Shown here: one piece after another, positions 16,966-24,863 of the stretch
Layout: the number at the start of each line of letters is the position of its first letter
Numbering within the stretch: the first letter of the stretch is position 1
Assembly (NCBI GenBank): GCA_017415995.1
Contig: JAFQDN010000015.1
Location: 1-54,483, forward strand
Origin: Akkermansia sp.
GTDB taxonomy: Bacteria > Verrucomicrobiota > Verrucomicrobiia > Verrucomicrobiales > Akkermansiaceae
DNA: 54,483 nt
Direction of reading: 5' to 3'
Notes under the pieces: model-generated
What the model saw: the letters and a program-made list of their open reading frames with translations, nothing else
The model's database searches: none
Told to the model about the DNA's origin: nothing
Made by a program: the position numbers and the translations under genes

Positions 16966-17604
16966 TCACACCCCCAACTCCTCGCGGATAACCTCGCGGA
17001 TGCGGGCTTGGGTTTCCTGCACGGAGCCATCAGCCTCAATACGGTGCAGCCAAGGCATTTCCATGCCGGAGTATATCTCGTGGCAAGCCTGCAAGAAAGG
17101 CTCATTCTCAAAGGCATCATGGGCATTACCACGAGCATTCATGCGCTCCATAGCCATCTCCAACGGGATATCCAACCAAAAAGCGGCATCGGGAATGGTG
17201 GCAAACTCCTCATTCATGAGGCGAATCTCCTCAACATTGGCACCGGTGGCACCTTGGTAAGCCATCATGGAGAGGTAGTAGCGATCCAACAACACCCAAG
17301 CCCCACGTGCCAATGAGGGTTCAATAAACTCGCGCACGTGCTCACGGCGGTCCTGCAACAAACAATCAATTTCCTCCTCTATATTCAAACGCTCACCGGA
17401 AAGTGCTGCATTGCGCACCTTCATGCCCCACTTCCCGCGGGTAGGCTCAAAATCCGTTACTACTTCCAACCCGCGCGCACGCAGGTATTGCGCCAACAGT
17501 TGAATTTGGGTAGACTTGCCCGTACCGTCAATTCCTTCAAAGACGATCAGGCTTCCCCTTAGGTGAGGTGAATCAGGTTCCATATCTGGAATGAAGCCTA
17601 GCAC
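16966..17604 (-). CDS. tmk: Thymidylate kinase
   Basis: The enzyme phosphorylates dTMP to dTDP. The P-loop FEGIDGTGKST, the DR(Y) motif in LLDRYYLSMMAYQGA and the overall length of about 205-212 residues fit the family. Start choice: on the minus strand AGGAGGT (17618-17612) stands 7 nt upstream of the GTG at 17604, a rare real Shine-Dalgarno in this window. An ATG at 17583 directly before SPHLRGSLIVFEG is the alternative and would give 206 residues. The gene converges on the GNAT pair with 9 nt between stops. Confidence 0.93.
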   Translation of the reverse strand: MLGFIPDMEPDSPHLRGSLIVFEGIDGTGKSTQIQLLAQYLRARGLEVVTDFEPTRGKWGMKVRNAALSGERLNIEEEIDCLLQDRREHVREFIEPSLARGAWVLLDRYYLSMMAYQGATGANVEEIRLMNEEFATIPDAAFWLDIPLEMAMERMNARGNAHDAFENEPFLQACHEIYSGMEMPWLHRIEADGSVQETQARIREVIREELGV

Positions 17605-17611
17605 ACCGCAC

Positions 17612-17618
17612 ACCTCCT
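17612..17618 (-). promoter_or_regulatory. Unusual strong Shine-Dalgarno site before tmk
   Basis: AGGAGGT on the minus strand is 7 nt from a GTG codon in frame with tmk. Most other genes of the window lack any such site, so this one helps decide the tmk start. Confidence 0.5.
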
Positions 17619-17724
17619 AGCAAGCTAAAAGTTTACCATATTCCGTGTACAATTGAAAATACAGGCTTTTTCTGTACAAAATTCGGCTAATTTTGAAAAA
17701 AATGAAGAATTCGCGTGAAAATTC

Positions 17725-17753
17725 TTGACAGATAGGGGCAGATGTTGTATTCT
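17725..17753 (+). promoter_or_regulatory. rpsU promoter
   Basis: TTGACA, 17 bp, TATTCT. Transcription should start near 17760, leaving a leader of about 37 nt without a Shine-Dalgarno motif. Confidence 0.7.
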
Positions 17754-17796
17754 GCCTGCCCGTTCCCGGACATTATTAACAAAATCACTAGATATC

Positions 17797-18036
17797 ATGC
17801 GTTCCGTCATCGTACGAAAAGGAGAACCGATCGATCGCGCTCTCAAGCGCCTCAAGACCAAGCTCGACACCGAGGGTATCCTCGAGGAGATGCGCCGTCG
17901 TCGCGCATTCGAAAGCCCCATGGATGAGAAGCGCCGCAAGGCTCGTTCCGCCAGCAAGCGCAACAAGGTAAAATGGCGCTTCACCAACAAGGAGGAAATC
18001 CCGGCTGCTGCCGTAACCCCCGCTGTTGAGGCCTAA
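17797..18036 (+). CDS. rpsU: 30S ribosomal protein S21
   Basis: The 79-residue basic protein opens MRSVIVRKGEPIDRALKRLK and has the KRRKARSASKRNKVKWR core typical of S21, which helps 16S rRNA recognise mRNA in the small subunit. It carries an Ala/Val/Pro-rich tail of about 10 residues that is not part of the family core. The start at 17797 is set by homology; an upstream in-frame extension would run into the promoter. No Shine-Dalgarno precedes it. A strong terminator follows. Confidence 0.93.
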   Translation: MRSVIVRKGEPIDRALKRLKTKLDTEGILEEMRRRRAFESPMDEKRRKARSASKRNKVKWRFTNKEEIPAAAVTPAVEA

Positions 18037-18069
18037 TTATACACCCCGTTCGGGAAAGTTTTCATATGC

Positions 18070-18106
18070 AAACAGGCAAATCCTCACGGATTTGCCTGTT
18101 TGTTTT
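18070..18106 (+). terminator. Intrinsic terminator after rpsU
   Basis: A 14-bp perfect stem (18070-18083 with 18088-18101) with a four-base loop is followed by a TGTTTT tail. It isolates rpsU as a single-gene transcript. Confidence 0.85.
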
Positions 18107-18131
18107 ACGCAGCAAACGAAGAAAAAGAGGC

Positions 18132-18572
18132 TCAGCATCCGGCCAGTGCAACGGAGCGGGTAGTAGCATCCACATGGCGCAGCACCAGCCAACGGGTGTC
18201 CTGTGGCATCAAGGCTCCATCAAAACGGTCTGCCCACTCCACCAATAAAATGCTATCACTGCCCAAATACTCATCCCACCCCATGCCGAGAGCTTCATCC
18301 GCACTCTTCATGCGGTAAAAATCAAAATGAGCAACCGGTAAACGGCCATCCGTATGCTCATGCACTAATGAAAACGTGGGACTGGCGGCGGGCTCCCCTG
18401 CACCGAGGCCCTCCAATATCCCTTGCACCAAGTGAGTTTTGCCGGCACCGAGATCCCCAACCAGCCCCAACACCTCACCACCTTGCAATGTTGCAGCAAT
18501 ACGCTGACCTAAGGCCACCATATCCGCTTCCGACGTGACAAAAATTGCCCCATTACTGAAAATTTTATGCAT
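18132..18572 (-). CDS. tsaE: tRNA threonylcarbamoyladenosine biosynthesis ATPase TsaE
   Basis: The 146-residue protein has the TsaE/YjeE Walker A (GDLGAGKTHLVQG), the ASPTFSLVHEH segment and the HFDFYRMKS motif, followed by VEWADRF. It hydrolyses ATP in the TsaBDE complex that makes t6A37 in tRNAs reading ANN codons. I use the ATG at 18572; a TTG lies three codons further upstream. It converges on rpsU, diverges from rplU and is not in an operon with other tsa genes here. Confidence 0.92.
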   Translation of the reverse strand: MHKIFSNGAIFVTSEADMVALGQRIAATLQGGEVLGLVGDLGAGKTHLVQGILEGLGAGEPAASPTFSLVHEHTDGRLPVAHFDFYRMKSADEALGMGWDEYLGSDSILLVEWADRFDGALMPQDTRWLVLRHVDATTRSVALAGC

Positions 18573-18608
18573 TTTTTGCAATTTTTTTATAAATTTTTAA
18601 TTTTAGAC

Positions 18609-18636
18609 TTGCCAAAAGGCACGGCTTGTATATAAT
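18609..18636 (+). promoter_or_regulatory. rplU-rpmA promoter
   Basis: TTGCCA, 16 bp, TATAAT. The predicted leader of about 40 nt contains a short GC-rich hairpin (CCCGC/GCGGG around 18645-18658), possibly part of ribosomal-protein autoregulation. Confidence 0.7.
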
Positions 18637-18681
18637 GTGCCAGCCCGCACAGGCGGGTGCAATCCTAAAATTCAAAAAATT

Positions 18682-19002
18682 ATGGCATACGCAGTTTTCA
18701 CATCCGGCAGCAAGCAGTACCGGGTCACGGTAGGTGACGTGCTCACCGTAGACCGTATCTCCGGTCTGGAGAATGACGGCGAGACCACTTTTGACCAAGT
18801 TCTCTTGGTTGAGGATGGCGAGTCCACGAAAGTAGGTACCCCCACCATCGCCGGTGCAACAGTAACGGCCAAGGTTCTTGACGCAGAGGCACGTGGTGCC
18901 AAGGGCATCGCCTTCAAGTTCAAGCGCCGTAAGGGTTTCCACAAGAAGAAGGGCTTCCGCGCCGCTCTTACCAAGGTAGAGATCACCGCCATCAACGCCT
19001 GA
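18682..19002 (+). CDS. rplU: 50S ribosomal protein L21
   Basis: The 106-residue protein opens MAYAVFTSGSKQYRVTVGD and carries the C-terminal KFKRRKGFHKKKGFR rRNA-binding signature of L21. Length and start fit the family. It is the first gene of an rplU-rpmA pair, the usual bacterial order. The start codon is preceded by an A/T-rich stretch without a Shine-Dalgarno. Confidence 0.95.
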   Translation: MAYAVFTSGSKQYRVTVGDVLTVDRISGLENDGETTFDQVLLVEDGESTKVGTPTIAGATVTAKVLDAEARGAKGIAFKFKRRKGFHKKKGFRAALTKVEITAINA

Positions 19003-19037
19003 TTATTAACCCCTAACACTATAGATTTTTACTAGTC

Positions 19038-19286
19038 ATGGCACATAAGAAAGGTCAAGGTTCCGTTCGTAACGGTCGCGATTCCCGCAGCAAGCGCCTC
19101 GGCGTGAAGAAGTTCGGTGGTCAGTCCGTCATCGCCGGCAACATCATCGTACGTCAGCGTGGCACCAAGTTCCACCCCGGCAAGGGCGTGGGCATGGGTC
19201 GCGACTACACCATCTTCTCTTTGGTTGACGGCCGCGTGTTCTTCGATCGCGAGGGACGCCGCGTCAACGTTGCACCGGAGGCCTAA
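19038..19286 (+). CDS. rpmA: 50S ribosomal protein L27
   Basis: The 82-residue protein has the L27 signatures [19 protein letters not shown] and [18 protein letters not shown]. The N-terminus (MAHKKGQGS) is the mature-type form that reaches the peptidyl transferase centre, without the cleaved leader seen in Firmicutes. It lies 35 nt after rplU in the same transcript. Confidence 0.95.
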   Translation: MAHKKGQGSVRNGRDSRSKRLGVKKFGGQSVIAGNIIVRQRGTKFHPGKGVGMGRDYTIFSLVDGRVFFDREGRRVNVAPEA

Positions 19287-19391
19287 TGCCTCTACGGAAA
19301 ACATTCAACCGACATACCGCCATTTACCGAGAGGTAAGTGGCGGTTGAGTGTATATACGCGTCAGCACAGGGAAGAACTGTTATGTTATGC

Positions 19392-19420
19392 TTGCAAATC
19401 AACGGGTAAAATGATAGAAT
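19392..19420 (+). promoter_or_regulatory. Promoter of the tandem lipoprotein genes
   Basis: TTGCAA, 17 bp, TAGAAT. The ATG at 19434 begins 13 nt after the -10 box, so the leader is only about 7 nt. The promoter also shows that an in-frame upstream start at 19419 is wrong. Confidence 0.7.
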
Positions 19421-19433
19421 GCGAGCTCGCACG

Positions 19434-20213
19434 ATGAAACGATACGCACAGAGAACACTGGCGGTACTGATGGCAGCAATAGGACTGAGCTCTTGTAGCC
19501 CACCTTCCATAGAGTACCCGAACTCACAACTTGTGACAGAACGCCGCAACAAGCTGTGTGAAAATCTGCTCAAGCTGTTACCGCCGGAGCAACAAAAACT
19601 CAGCGCAGCGCAAGAGGAAGCGCGGTGGTTGGCGGACACCTCATACAAAGCAGCTGCGGGTATAGCGCGCGTGAATGATTCAAACTTCCCGGGATGGGCC
19701 GGTAATTACTTGGTAAACTCACGCTTACAAGACCGCGGGTTGTGCTGGCACTACCAGCACGATATGTACCGTGAGTTGCGGCGGCGCCCGCTCAAATACT
19801 TCAAGTTGGGCTGCTGTGTGCGAGACCAGGGCAAAGGCAGTGAGCACAATTGCCTGTATATAACAGGCCAAAACACCGGGTGGCCCGCTGCTTGGGTACT
19901 GGATGCCTGGATATGGAACGGGCGCTTACAGGTGCACGATGCCCGAGAGCTGGATTTGGACGATTGGGAGGATACCCCGGCCTACGCAACCATGCTGAAT
20001 GACTTTTACACAGAAGGGCATACGTACCCGGTTGAGCACTGGCTGAAAATACGGGACAAGCGAAAATGGTATGAGCTGTCCATCTTCGGCATGCCGGCAA
20101 AATACATCGAATCATGGACACCGGAAGCACAGGATGCACCGCAACTGGAAAGCATGATGAAAAATGTGAAAAAAGGAAAAAAAACACATCCCGGTTCACT
20201 CATAAATTACTGA
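19434..20213 (+). CDS. Lipoprotein with transglutaminase-like Cys-His-Asp arrangement, copy 1
   Basis: The 259-residue protein has a lipobox ending at C21 (IGLSSC). A helical region (residues 35-85) is followed by RGLCWHYQHDMYRELRRRPL (C104), GSEHNCLYI (H138) and AAWVLDAW (D157). A Cys in G-x-CWHY, a His about 34 residues later and an Asp about 19 residues after that match the Cys-His-Asp order of bacterial transglutaminase-like (BTLCP-type) proteins. The catalytic role is inferred from this order only. It should be anchored on a membrane facing the periplasm, as a protease, amidase or cross-linking enzyme. The stop codon overlaps the start of a paralogue (TGATG). Confidence 0.75.
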   Translation: MKRYAQRTLAVLMAAIGLSSCSPPSIEYPNSQLVTERRNKLCENLLKLLPPEQQKLSAAQEEARWLADTSYKAAAGIARVNDSNFPGWAGNYLVNSRLQDRGLCWHYQHDMYRELRRRPLKYFKLGCCVRDQGKGSEHNCLYITGQNTGWPAAWVLDAWIWNGRLQVHDARELDLDDWEDTPAYATMLNDFYTEGHTYPVEHWLKIRDKRKWYELSIFGMPAKYIESWTPEAQDAPQLESMMKNVKKGKKTHPGSLINY

Positions 20214-20986
20214 TGAAGCGACATCTTTTAACACTGATACTGGCAGGCAGCTGCCTGATTTTTTCCGCATGCCAAACAGCCCCGCCCGCCGGATACGCGG
20301 AGCAGGCACATATTGTGCAGAAGCGAGCAGAGCTGCGGGACAACCTCATCAAACTCTTACCCGAAGAGCAACGCAAGTTGCCACAAGCCATTGAGGAAGC
20401 CCAATGGTTGGCTGATACCGCCTACAAAGGGGCAGCTGCAATCGGCCGCATTAATAAACCGGAGCGCTGGCCTGCATGGCGCAACAACACACTCGTCAAT
20501 TCATCATCCAACCGCTTGGAACGAGGCTTATGCTGGCACTACCAGCACGATATGTACCGCGAGCTGCGTCGCCGCCCACTCCTCTACTTTAACATCGGTT
20601 GCTGCGTACGCGATGAAAAAACCGGCAGCGAGCACAACTGTGTATACATTTGCTCCAAGACCGACACTTGGCCACATGTGTGGGTGCTGGACGCCTGGAA
20701 AAACGCAGGTCGCCTTATTGTAATGGATGGTAAGGAATTGGATTACGATGACTGGCAGGACCGCCCGGCATCCACTGAGTGGCTTGAACTCGTATACCCG
20801 GAAGGACACCGCTACCCCATTGAACACTGGGCTACCGTACGCACTGATGAACACTGGAACAAACATGAACCCAGTTACACGCCTAAAGGCAGCAGTACCA
20901 CCCAAGCACAACGCATGCGAGAAAACATCCGCAAAGGCTTGGAGGAACGCAACGGCAACCCCATCAGTTATTCCTACGAAGGCTAG
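20213..20986 (+). CDS. Lipoprotein with transglutaminase-like Cys-His-Asp arrangement, copy 2
   Basis: The 257-residue tandem paralogue of the preceding gene has its lipobox at C20 (IFSAC). It keeps the segment GLCWHYQHDMYRELRRRPL (C107), GSEHNCVYI (H141) and HVWVLDAW (D160). The central block is nearly identical to copy 1 while the N- and C-termini have drifted, which suggests an old duplication under selection on the active-site region. GCCVRD, just after the helix, adds two adjacent cysteines shared by both copies. Translation is coupled to copy 1 by the overlapping stop/start, and a terminator follows. Confidence 0.75.
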   Translation: MKRHLLTLILAGSCLIFSACQTAPPAGYAEQAHIVQKRAELRDNLIKLLPEEQRKLPQAIEEAQWLADTAYKGAAAIGRINKPERWPAWRNNTLVNSSSNRLERGLCWHYQHDMYRELRRRPLLYFNIGCCVRDEKTGSEHNCVYICSKTDTWPHVWVLDAWKNAGRLIVMDGKELDYDDWQDRPASTEWLELVYPEGHRYPIEHWATVRTDEHWNKHEPSYTPKGSSTTQAQRMRENIRKGLEERNGNPISYSYEG

Positions 20987-20993
20987 TTTTCAG

Positions 20994-21023
20994 AACGCTT
21001 GGTGAAAACGCCAAGCGTTTTTT
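20994..21023 (+). terminator. Intrinsic terminator after the lipoprotein pair
   Basis: A 9-bp stem AACGCTTGG/CCAAGCGTT with an 8-base loop is followed by TTTTTT. Confidence 0.85.
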
Positions 21024-21055
21024 GTACCAAATGACGCGGTTACATAAGATACGGC

Positions 21056-21084
21056 TTGAAGTACCACGGCGCATTTGGTAAAAT
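21056..21084 (+). promoter_or_regulatory. ppk1 promoter
   Basis: TTGAAG, 17 bp, TAAAAT; predicted leader about 40 nt. No Pho-box was recognised. Confidence 0.65.
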
Positions 21085-21131
21085 AAACATTGCGCGGGAG
21101 TTATCCCCATACACACATAAAAGCTTGCAAT

Positions 21132-23210
21132 ATGTACATTAACCGCGAAATCTCATGGCTGGAGTTCAATCAACGGGTGCTAGACCAAGCATACCGTCGC
21201 GAGCTGCCGCTTTTGGAACGAGTTAAGTTTTTGTCCATTACGGCAAGTAATCTCGATGAGTTTTTCCAAGTCCGCGTAGGAGGGCTCACACTGCTGAGAC
21301 AAAGCGGTAAAAACACCCCGGACCACACCGGACTTTCCGCCAGTGAGCAATTGGAAATGATACGGATGCGAGCCGCACGCATGGTGGCGGACCAATATAT
21401 GCTGATGAACCACGAGCTGATGCCACAAATGCAACAAGCCGGGCTGAGTCCTATTTGCATCAGCGAACTCTCAGAAACTCAATATGCGGCATTAGAGGAC
21501 CACTTCCTCAACAACATAGCCCCGGTGCTTACGCCCTTGGCCATGGAAGTAGAGCAACCGCCCGTGCTACCTAACCTGAGCATTATACTCGGCGTGGAGC
21601 TACGTGAGGAAAACTCAGACTCCACGCGATTTGCAGCTGTGGTACTCCCGGACAGTCTCCCGCGTTTGGTACACTCAGCGGCGCTCGGCAAAGATGCCTA
21701 CGTGCTGCAGGAGGCTCTTGTTCAGGAATTCATCGGGCACTTATTCCCGGGGGAGGTTATTGTGAACAGCAGTCCCCTGCGCGTAACCCGCAACGGTGAC
21801 ATTGCGGTGGAAGAAGAAGAAGGCGGTAACTTTGCGCAAGAAATGGAAGCCGTTCTCGTGGCTCGAAAGTTCTCGGACTGCGTGCGCCTGGAATTACCCT
21901 CAGAAATCACCCCGGAATTTGCATCTCGTATTGCTCAGCAAGTCGGAGCAGATGAGTTTTCTACTTACCGCGTACCCGGACCACTGAGACTGGTAGACTT
22001 CGGCAAACTGGCATTCGGTCCCGGTAATGAACACCTGAAAGTAGAAGCGTGGACACCGGCTCCGTCCGACTCAGTAGACCCGTCCGTAAGCATGTTTGAC
22101 AACATTGCACAGGGGGAAATCCTCATACACAATCCCTTTGAAAGTTATGAGCCTGTCGTGCGCTTTGTGGAAGAAGCCGCGGAAGACCCGGATGTATTGG
22201 CTATCAAGCAGGTATTATACCGAACGGCGCCAAACTCTCGTTTTATCCGCGCGCTGTGTCGCGCCGCCGAAGCCGGCAAGCAAGTAACCGTATTGGTAGA
22301 GCTGAAAGCACGCTTTGACGAAAGCCACAACCTCGGGCAAGCTGAAAAATTGCAACGAGCCGGGGTACAGGTGGTATACGGCGTAAAGGGATTCAAAACG
22401 CACGCAAAAATCACCTTGGTTGTACGCCGAGAAAACGGGACTCTACGCCGTTATTGCCACTTCGGTACCGGCAACTACAACGAAAACACCGCCAAAATAT
22501 ACAGCGACCTTAACTTACTTACCTGCAATGAAAATTTGGGGGCAGATGCCTCTCAATTTTTCAATTCGGTGACAGGCTTAACGCGTTTAATGCGTTTCCG
22601 AAGCATTTTTACCAGCCCCACTATGATGAAAGAGCGCTTATTGGAGCTCATCAGAATTGAGGCCGCACGCGCACGCCGAGGGGAACCGGCTGAAATACGG
22701 GCAAAAATGAACTCGCTGAATGACCGCGAGATTATGCAAGCACTGGAAAAAGCGTCACAAGCCGGGGTACGAATCAGCCTGAACATACGCGGCATATGCT
22801 GTTGGACACCGGATACCCCTGTAGGACAGGTCAGAACCCGCATCATCAGCATAGTAGACCGCTACTTAGAGCACGCACGCATCTTCAGTTTCAGCAACGG
22901 CGGCAGCCCCTTGGTGTACATAGCCAGCGCAGATTGGATGAGTCGCAACTTGGATAGGCGCGTTGAACTGATGGTTCCCATTGAAAACCGTGAGCTTTCC
23001 GCGCGCATACTGGGAATACTGGACGCATGCTTCAACGACAACACGCAGGCATACGTTATCAAACCGGATGGTACCTCCGTACCCCTCACCCCGGCGCCGC
23101 GAACAAAGCCCTTCTCCATGCAGCAACACCTCCATGAACTCGCCATGGAGTCCGCTCGTTCGCAAGAACTTGCCAGCAGGCAGACTCTGCAACCGCATCG
23201 CCCGAAGTAA
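21132..23210 (+). CDS. ppk: Polyphosphate kinase 1
   Basis: The 692-residue enzyme transfers the terminal phosphate of ATP to polyphosphate. It starts with the family opening NREISWLEFNQRVLDQA and SNLDEFFQVRVGG. It contains the two phospholipase-D-like halves with the histidine segments of Ppk1 (GVKGFKTHAKITLV and the later YLEHARIFSFSNGG). The length is usual for the family. The ATG at 21132 is chosen because homology begins there; an upstream in-frame start at 21090 would lie at the predicted transcription start. It converges on the TM2 gene. Confidence 0.95.
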   Translation: MYINREISWLEFNQRVLDQAYRRELPLLERVKFLSITASNLDEFFQVRVGGLTLLRQSGKNTPDHTGLSASEQLEMIRMRAARMVADQYMLMNHELMPQMQQAGLSPICISELSETQYAALEDHFLNNIAPVLTPLAMEVEQPPVLPNLSIILGVELREENSDSTRFAAVVLPDSLPRLVHSAALGKDAYVLQEALVQEFIGHLFPGEVIVNSSPLRVTRNGDIAVEEEEGGNFAQEMEAVLVARKFSDCVRLELPSEITPEFASRIAQQVGADEFSTYRVPGPLRLVDFGKLAFGPGNEHLKVEAWTPAPSDSVDPSVSMFDNIAQGEILIHNPFESYEPVVRFVEEAAEDPDVLAIKQVLYRTAPNSRFIRALCRAAEAGKQVTVLVELKARFDESHNLGQAEKLQRAGVQVVYGVKGFKTHAKITLVVRRENGTLRRYCHFGTGNYNENTAKIYSDLNLLTCNENLGADASQFFNSVTGLTRLMRFRSIFTSPTMMKERLLELIRIEAARARRGEPAEIRAKMNSLNDREIMQALEKASQAGVRISLNIRGICCWTPDTPVGQVRTRIISIVDRYLEHARIFSFSNGGSPLVYIASADWMSRNLDRRVELMVPIENRELSARILGILDACFNDNTQAYVIKPDGTSVPLTPAPRTKPFSMQQHLHELAMESARSQELASRQTLQPHRPK

Positions 23211-23242
23211 GATTACCGCCCCGGTCACACTACTCACAGGAG

Positions 23243-23500
23243 CTACCGACGCCCCCATTCCAATCGTCCTCCCTGAGCATCACAAAATACTCCGAGCAGG
23301 ATTTGCACCATATCCGACACTTGCCATACCCCGAATAAGCCCAAGGTCAGCAACTGTAATATTCCGGTACACACTCGTCCAACATACAAGCGCTGCAATC
23401 CGCATATACCGAATAGCCCCACCAATACAAACACAAAGGCAACCCATGCGCAACGCGAGGATACCACTGCAGCGCAGTCCTCTTTGCTTAGCAATCCCAT
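23243..23500 (-). CDS. TM2 domain protein
   Basis: The 85-residue protein has two hydrophobic helices joined by a short turn, with the TM2 signature GICGLQRLYVGRVCTGILQLLT followed by LFGVWQVSDMVQI (the Gly-x-x-R-x-Y-x-G-R and W-x-x-D motifs). The function of TM2 proteins in bacteria is poorly defined. The start is decided by its promoter: TTGACT and TAAAGT end 10 nt before the ATG at 23500, so a start at 23539 would lie inside the promoter. Confidence 0.8.
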   Translation of the reverse strand: MGLLSKEDCAAVVSSRCAWVAFVFVLVGLFGICGLQRLYVGRVCTGILQLLTLGLFGVWQVSDMVQILLGVFCDAQGGRLEWGRR

Positions 23501-23510
23501 CGCTGCTATA

Positions 23511-23539
23511 ACTTTAGTCCATATCCCTGAGCAAGTCAA
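23511..23539 (-). promoter_or_regulatory. Promoter of the TM2 gene
   Basis: On the minus strand TTGACT, 17 bp, TAAAGT, ending 10 nt before the ATG at 23500. Confidence 0.65.
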
Positions 23540-23573
23540 TCATCAATACGATGTTGCACGCTGAGATATGAGC

Positions 23574-23602
23574 TTGACAGCCCGAGGTGAACTCGCTAAA
23601 AT
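23574..23602 (+). promoter_or_regulatory. Promoter of the GT4-acyltransferase operon
   Basis: TTGACA, 17 bp, TAAAAT, ending 10 nt before the ATG at 23613. It overlaps the longer open frame from 23568 and shows that the longer start is wrong. Confidence 0.75.
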
Positions 23603-23612
23603 AAAACACGAG

Positions 23613-24863
23613 ATGACGGAATCCGCCCCGAGGAGGCTAAAAATATTGCTCGGCTGTTACGCCTGTGATCCCGGCTATGGTTCAGAACCGGGAATGGGGT
23701 GGAATTTTGCCTCAAACATCGCGCGTTTTCATGATGTGCATGTACTGGTAGAAGAAGGCGAATTCAAAGAAACGCTTACCGAGTTTTCCCTCAAAAACCC
23801 GGAAGCGGTCAAAAACATAACTTTCCATTTCATCCGTCGCCACCATCACGACACCTTACGCAAGATATGGCCCCCGAGCTACTATTGGTTTTACCGAGCA
23901 TGGCATAAGAGAGCCTATGAGTATGCTCGCGAGCTCGACAAACAGGAAAACTTTGACATTGTACACCAAGTCACCATCTCCGGATTCCGCGAACCGGGTT
24001 ACTTATGGAAACTCGGCAAGCCCTTTATATGGGGTCCATTAGGAGGCTTTACCGACACTCCGTGGTGCCTGATGGGAAGCTTGGGGCTCAGCGGATGCCT
24101 GCATTTTGCTGCACGTAACATACTTAACTTCATTCAGAAACGGTGGGGACGAGCAGCCAAAGCAGCTGCTGCTCACAGCCATACAATACTGACCAGTACT
24201 ACCAAAGCAGTGGAGGAGATAAGTGCCTTCTGGCAGCGTGAAGCTGTGCTGATGAATGAGGTAGGGCTGGAAACCAACCACACCAAATATGAGCCTTCCG
24301 TACATGAACCCGGCACGCCTTTGCGCATTTGCTGGGCCGGAGAGCACATTCCGCGTAAGGCTTTGGATTTGCTGCTACATGCACTCCCACGCTGCAAGGA
24401 GAAGGTTGAGCTGCACGTACTGAGCCGAGGCCCGCGCATGGCAGCATGGAAAACACTTGCACACAAGCTGGAGCTGGATGAGGTGGTTACCTTCCACGGA
24501 TTCGTGCCGCGCGAAGAGGCATTCCGCATTATGGCAACCAGCCACGTGTTCTGCATTACCAGCGTACGGGAAGACACCTCAACCGTTGTGTTTGAGGCTT
24601 TCCGATATGGTTTACCCATCATTGCGCTCGACCACTGCGGGTTCTCTACTGTGATTGATGACAGCTCCGGCATCAAGATTCCCATCCAATCCCGCAAGCA
24701 AGTTATTGCAGACTATGCTCGCCATTTGGATTTTCTTGCGTCTCATGAAGAAGAGCGTCGCCGTCTTTCCTCCGGTGCCCTCGCCCGCTGCGAAAAGTTC
24801 ACATGGGATGCCAAAATGGAGGTTTTGAATGATATATACGCTAAGGCCGTTGCGGAAAAATGA
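23613..24863 (+). CDS. Glycosyltransferase family 4 (GT-B fold)
   Basis: The 416-residue protein starts with LKILLGCYACDPGYGSEPGMG, an N-terminal motif of GT4 enzymes with a GSE donor-side loop. The C-terminal Rossmann half has WAGEHIPRKALDLLLHAL, FHGFVPREEAFRIM and the E-x7-E type signature (SVREDTSTVVFEAFRYGLPI). It should add a sugar to a lipid-linked surface glycan at the cytoplasmic face. The downstream gene overlaps by 4 nt and encodes an acyltransferase, so the product may be an acylated glycan. Confidence 0.85.
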   Translation: MTESAPRRLKILLGCYACDPGYGSEPGMGWNFASNIARFHDVHVLVEEGEFKETLTEFSLKNPEAVKNITFHFIRRHHHDTLRKIWPPSYYWFYRAWHKRAYEYARELDKQENFDIVHQVTISGFREPGYLWKLGKPFIWGPLGGFTDTPWCLMGSLGLSGCLHFAARNILNFIQKRWGRAAKAAAAHSHTILTSTTKAVEEISAFWQREAVLMNEVGLETNHTKYEPSVHEPGTPLRICWAGEHIPRKALDLLLHALPRCKEKVELHVLSRGPRMAAWKTLAHKLELDEVVTFHGFVPREEAFRIMATSHVFCITSVREDTSTVVFEAFRYGLPIIALDHCGFSTVIDDSSGIKIPIQSRKQVIADYARHLDFLASHEEERRRLSSGALARCEKFTWDAKMEVLNDIYAKAVAEK

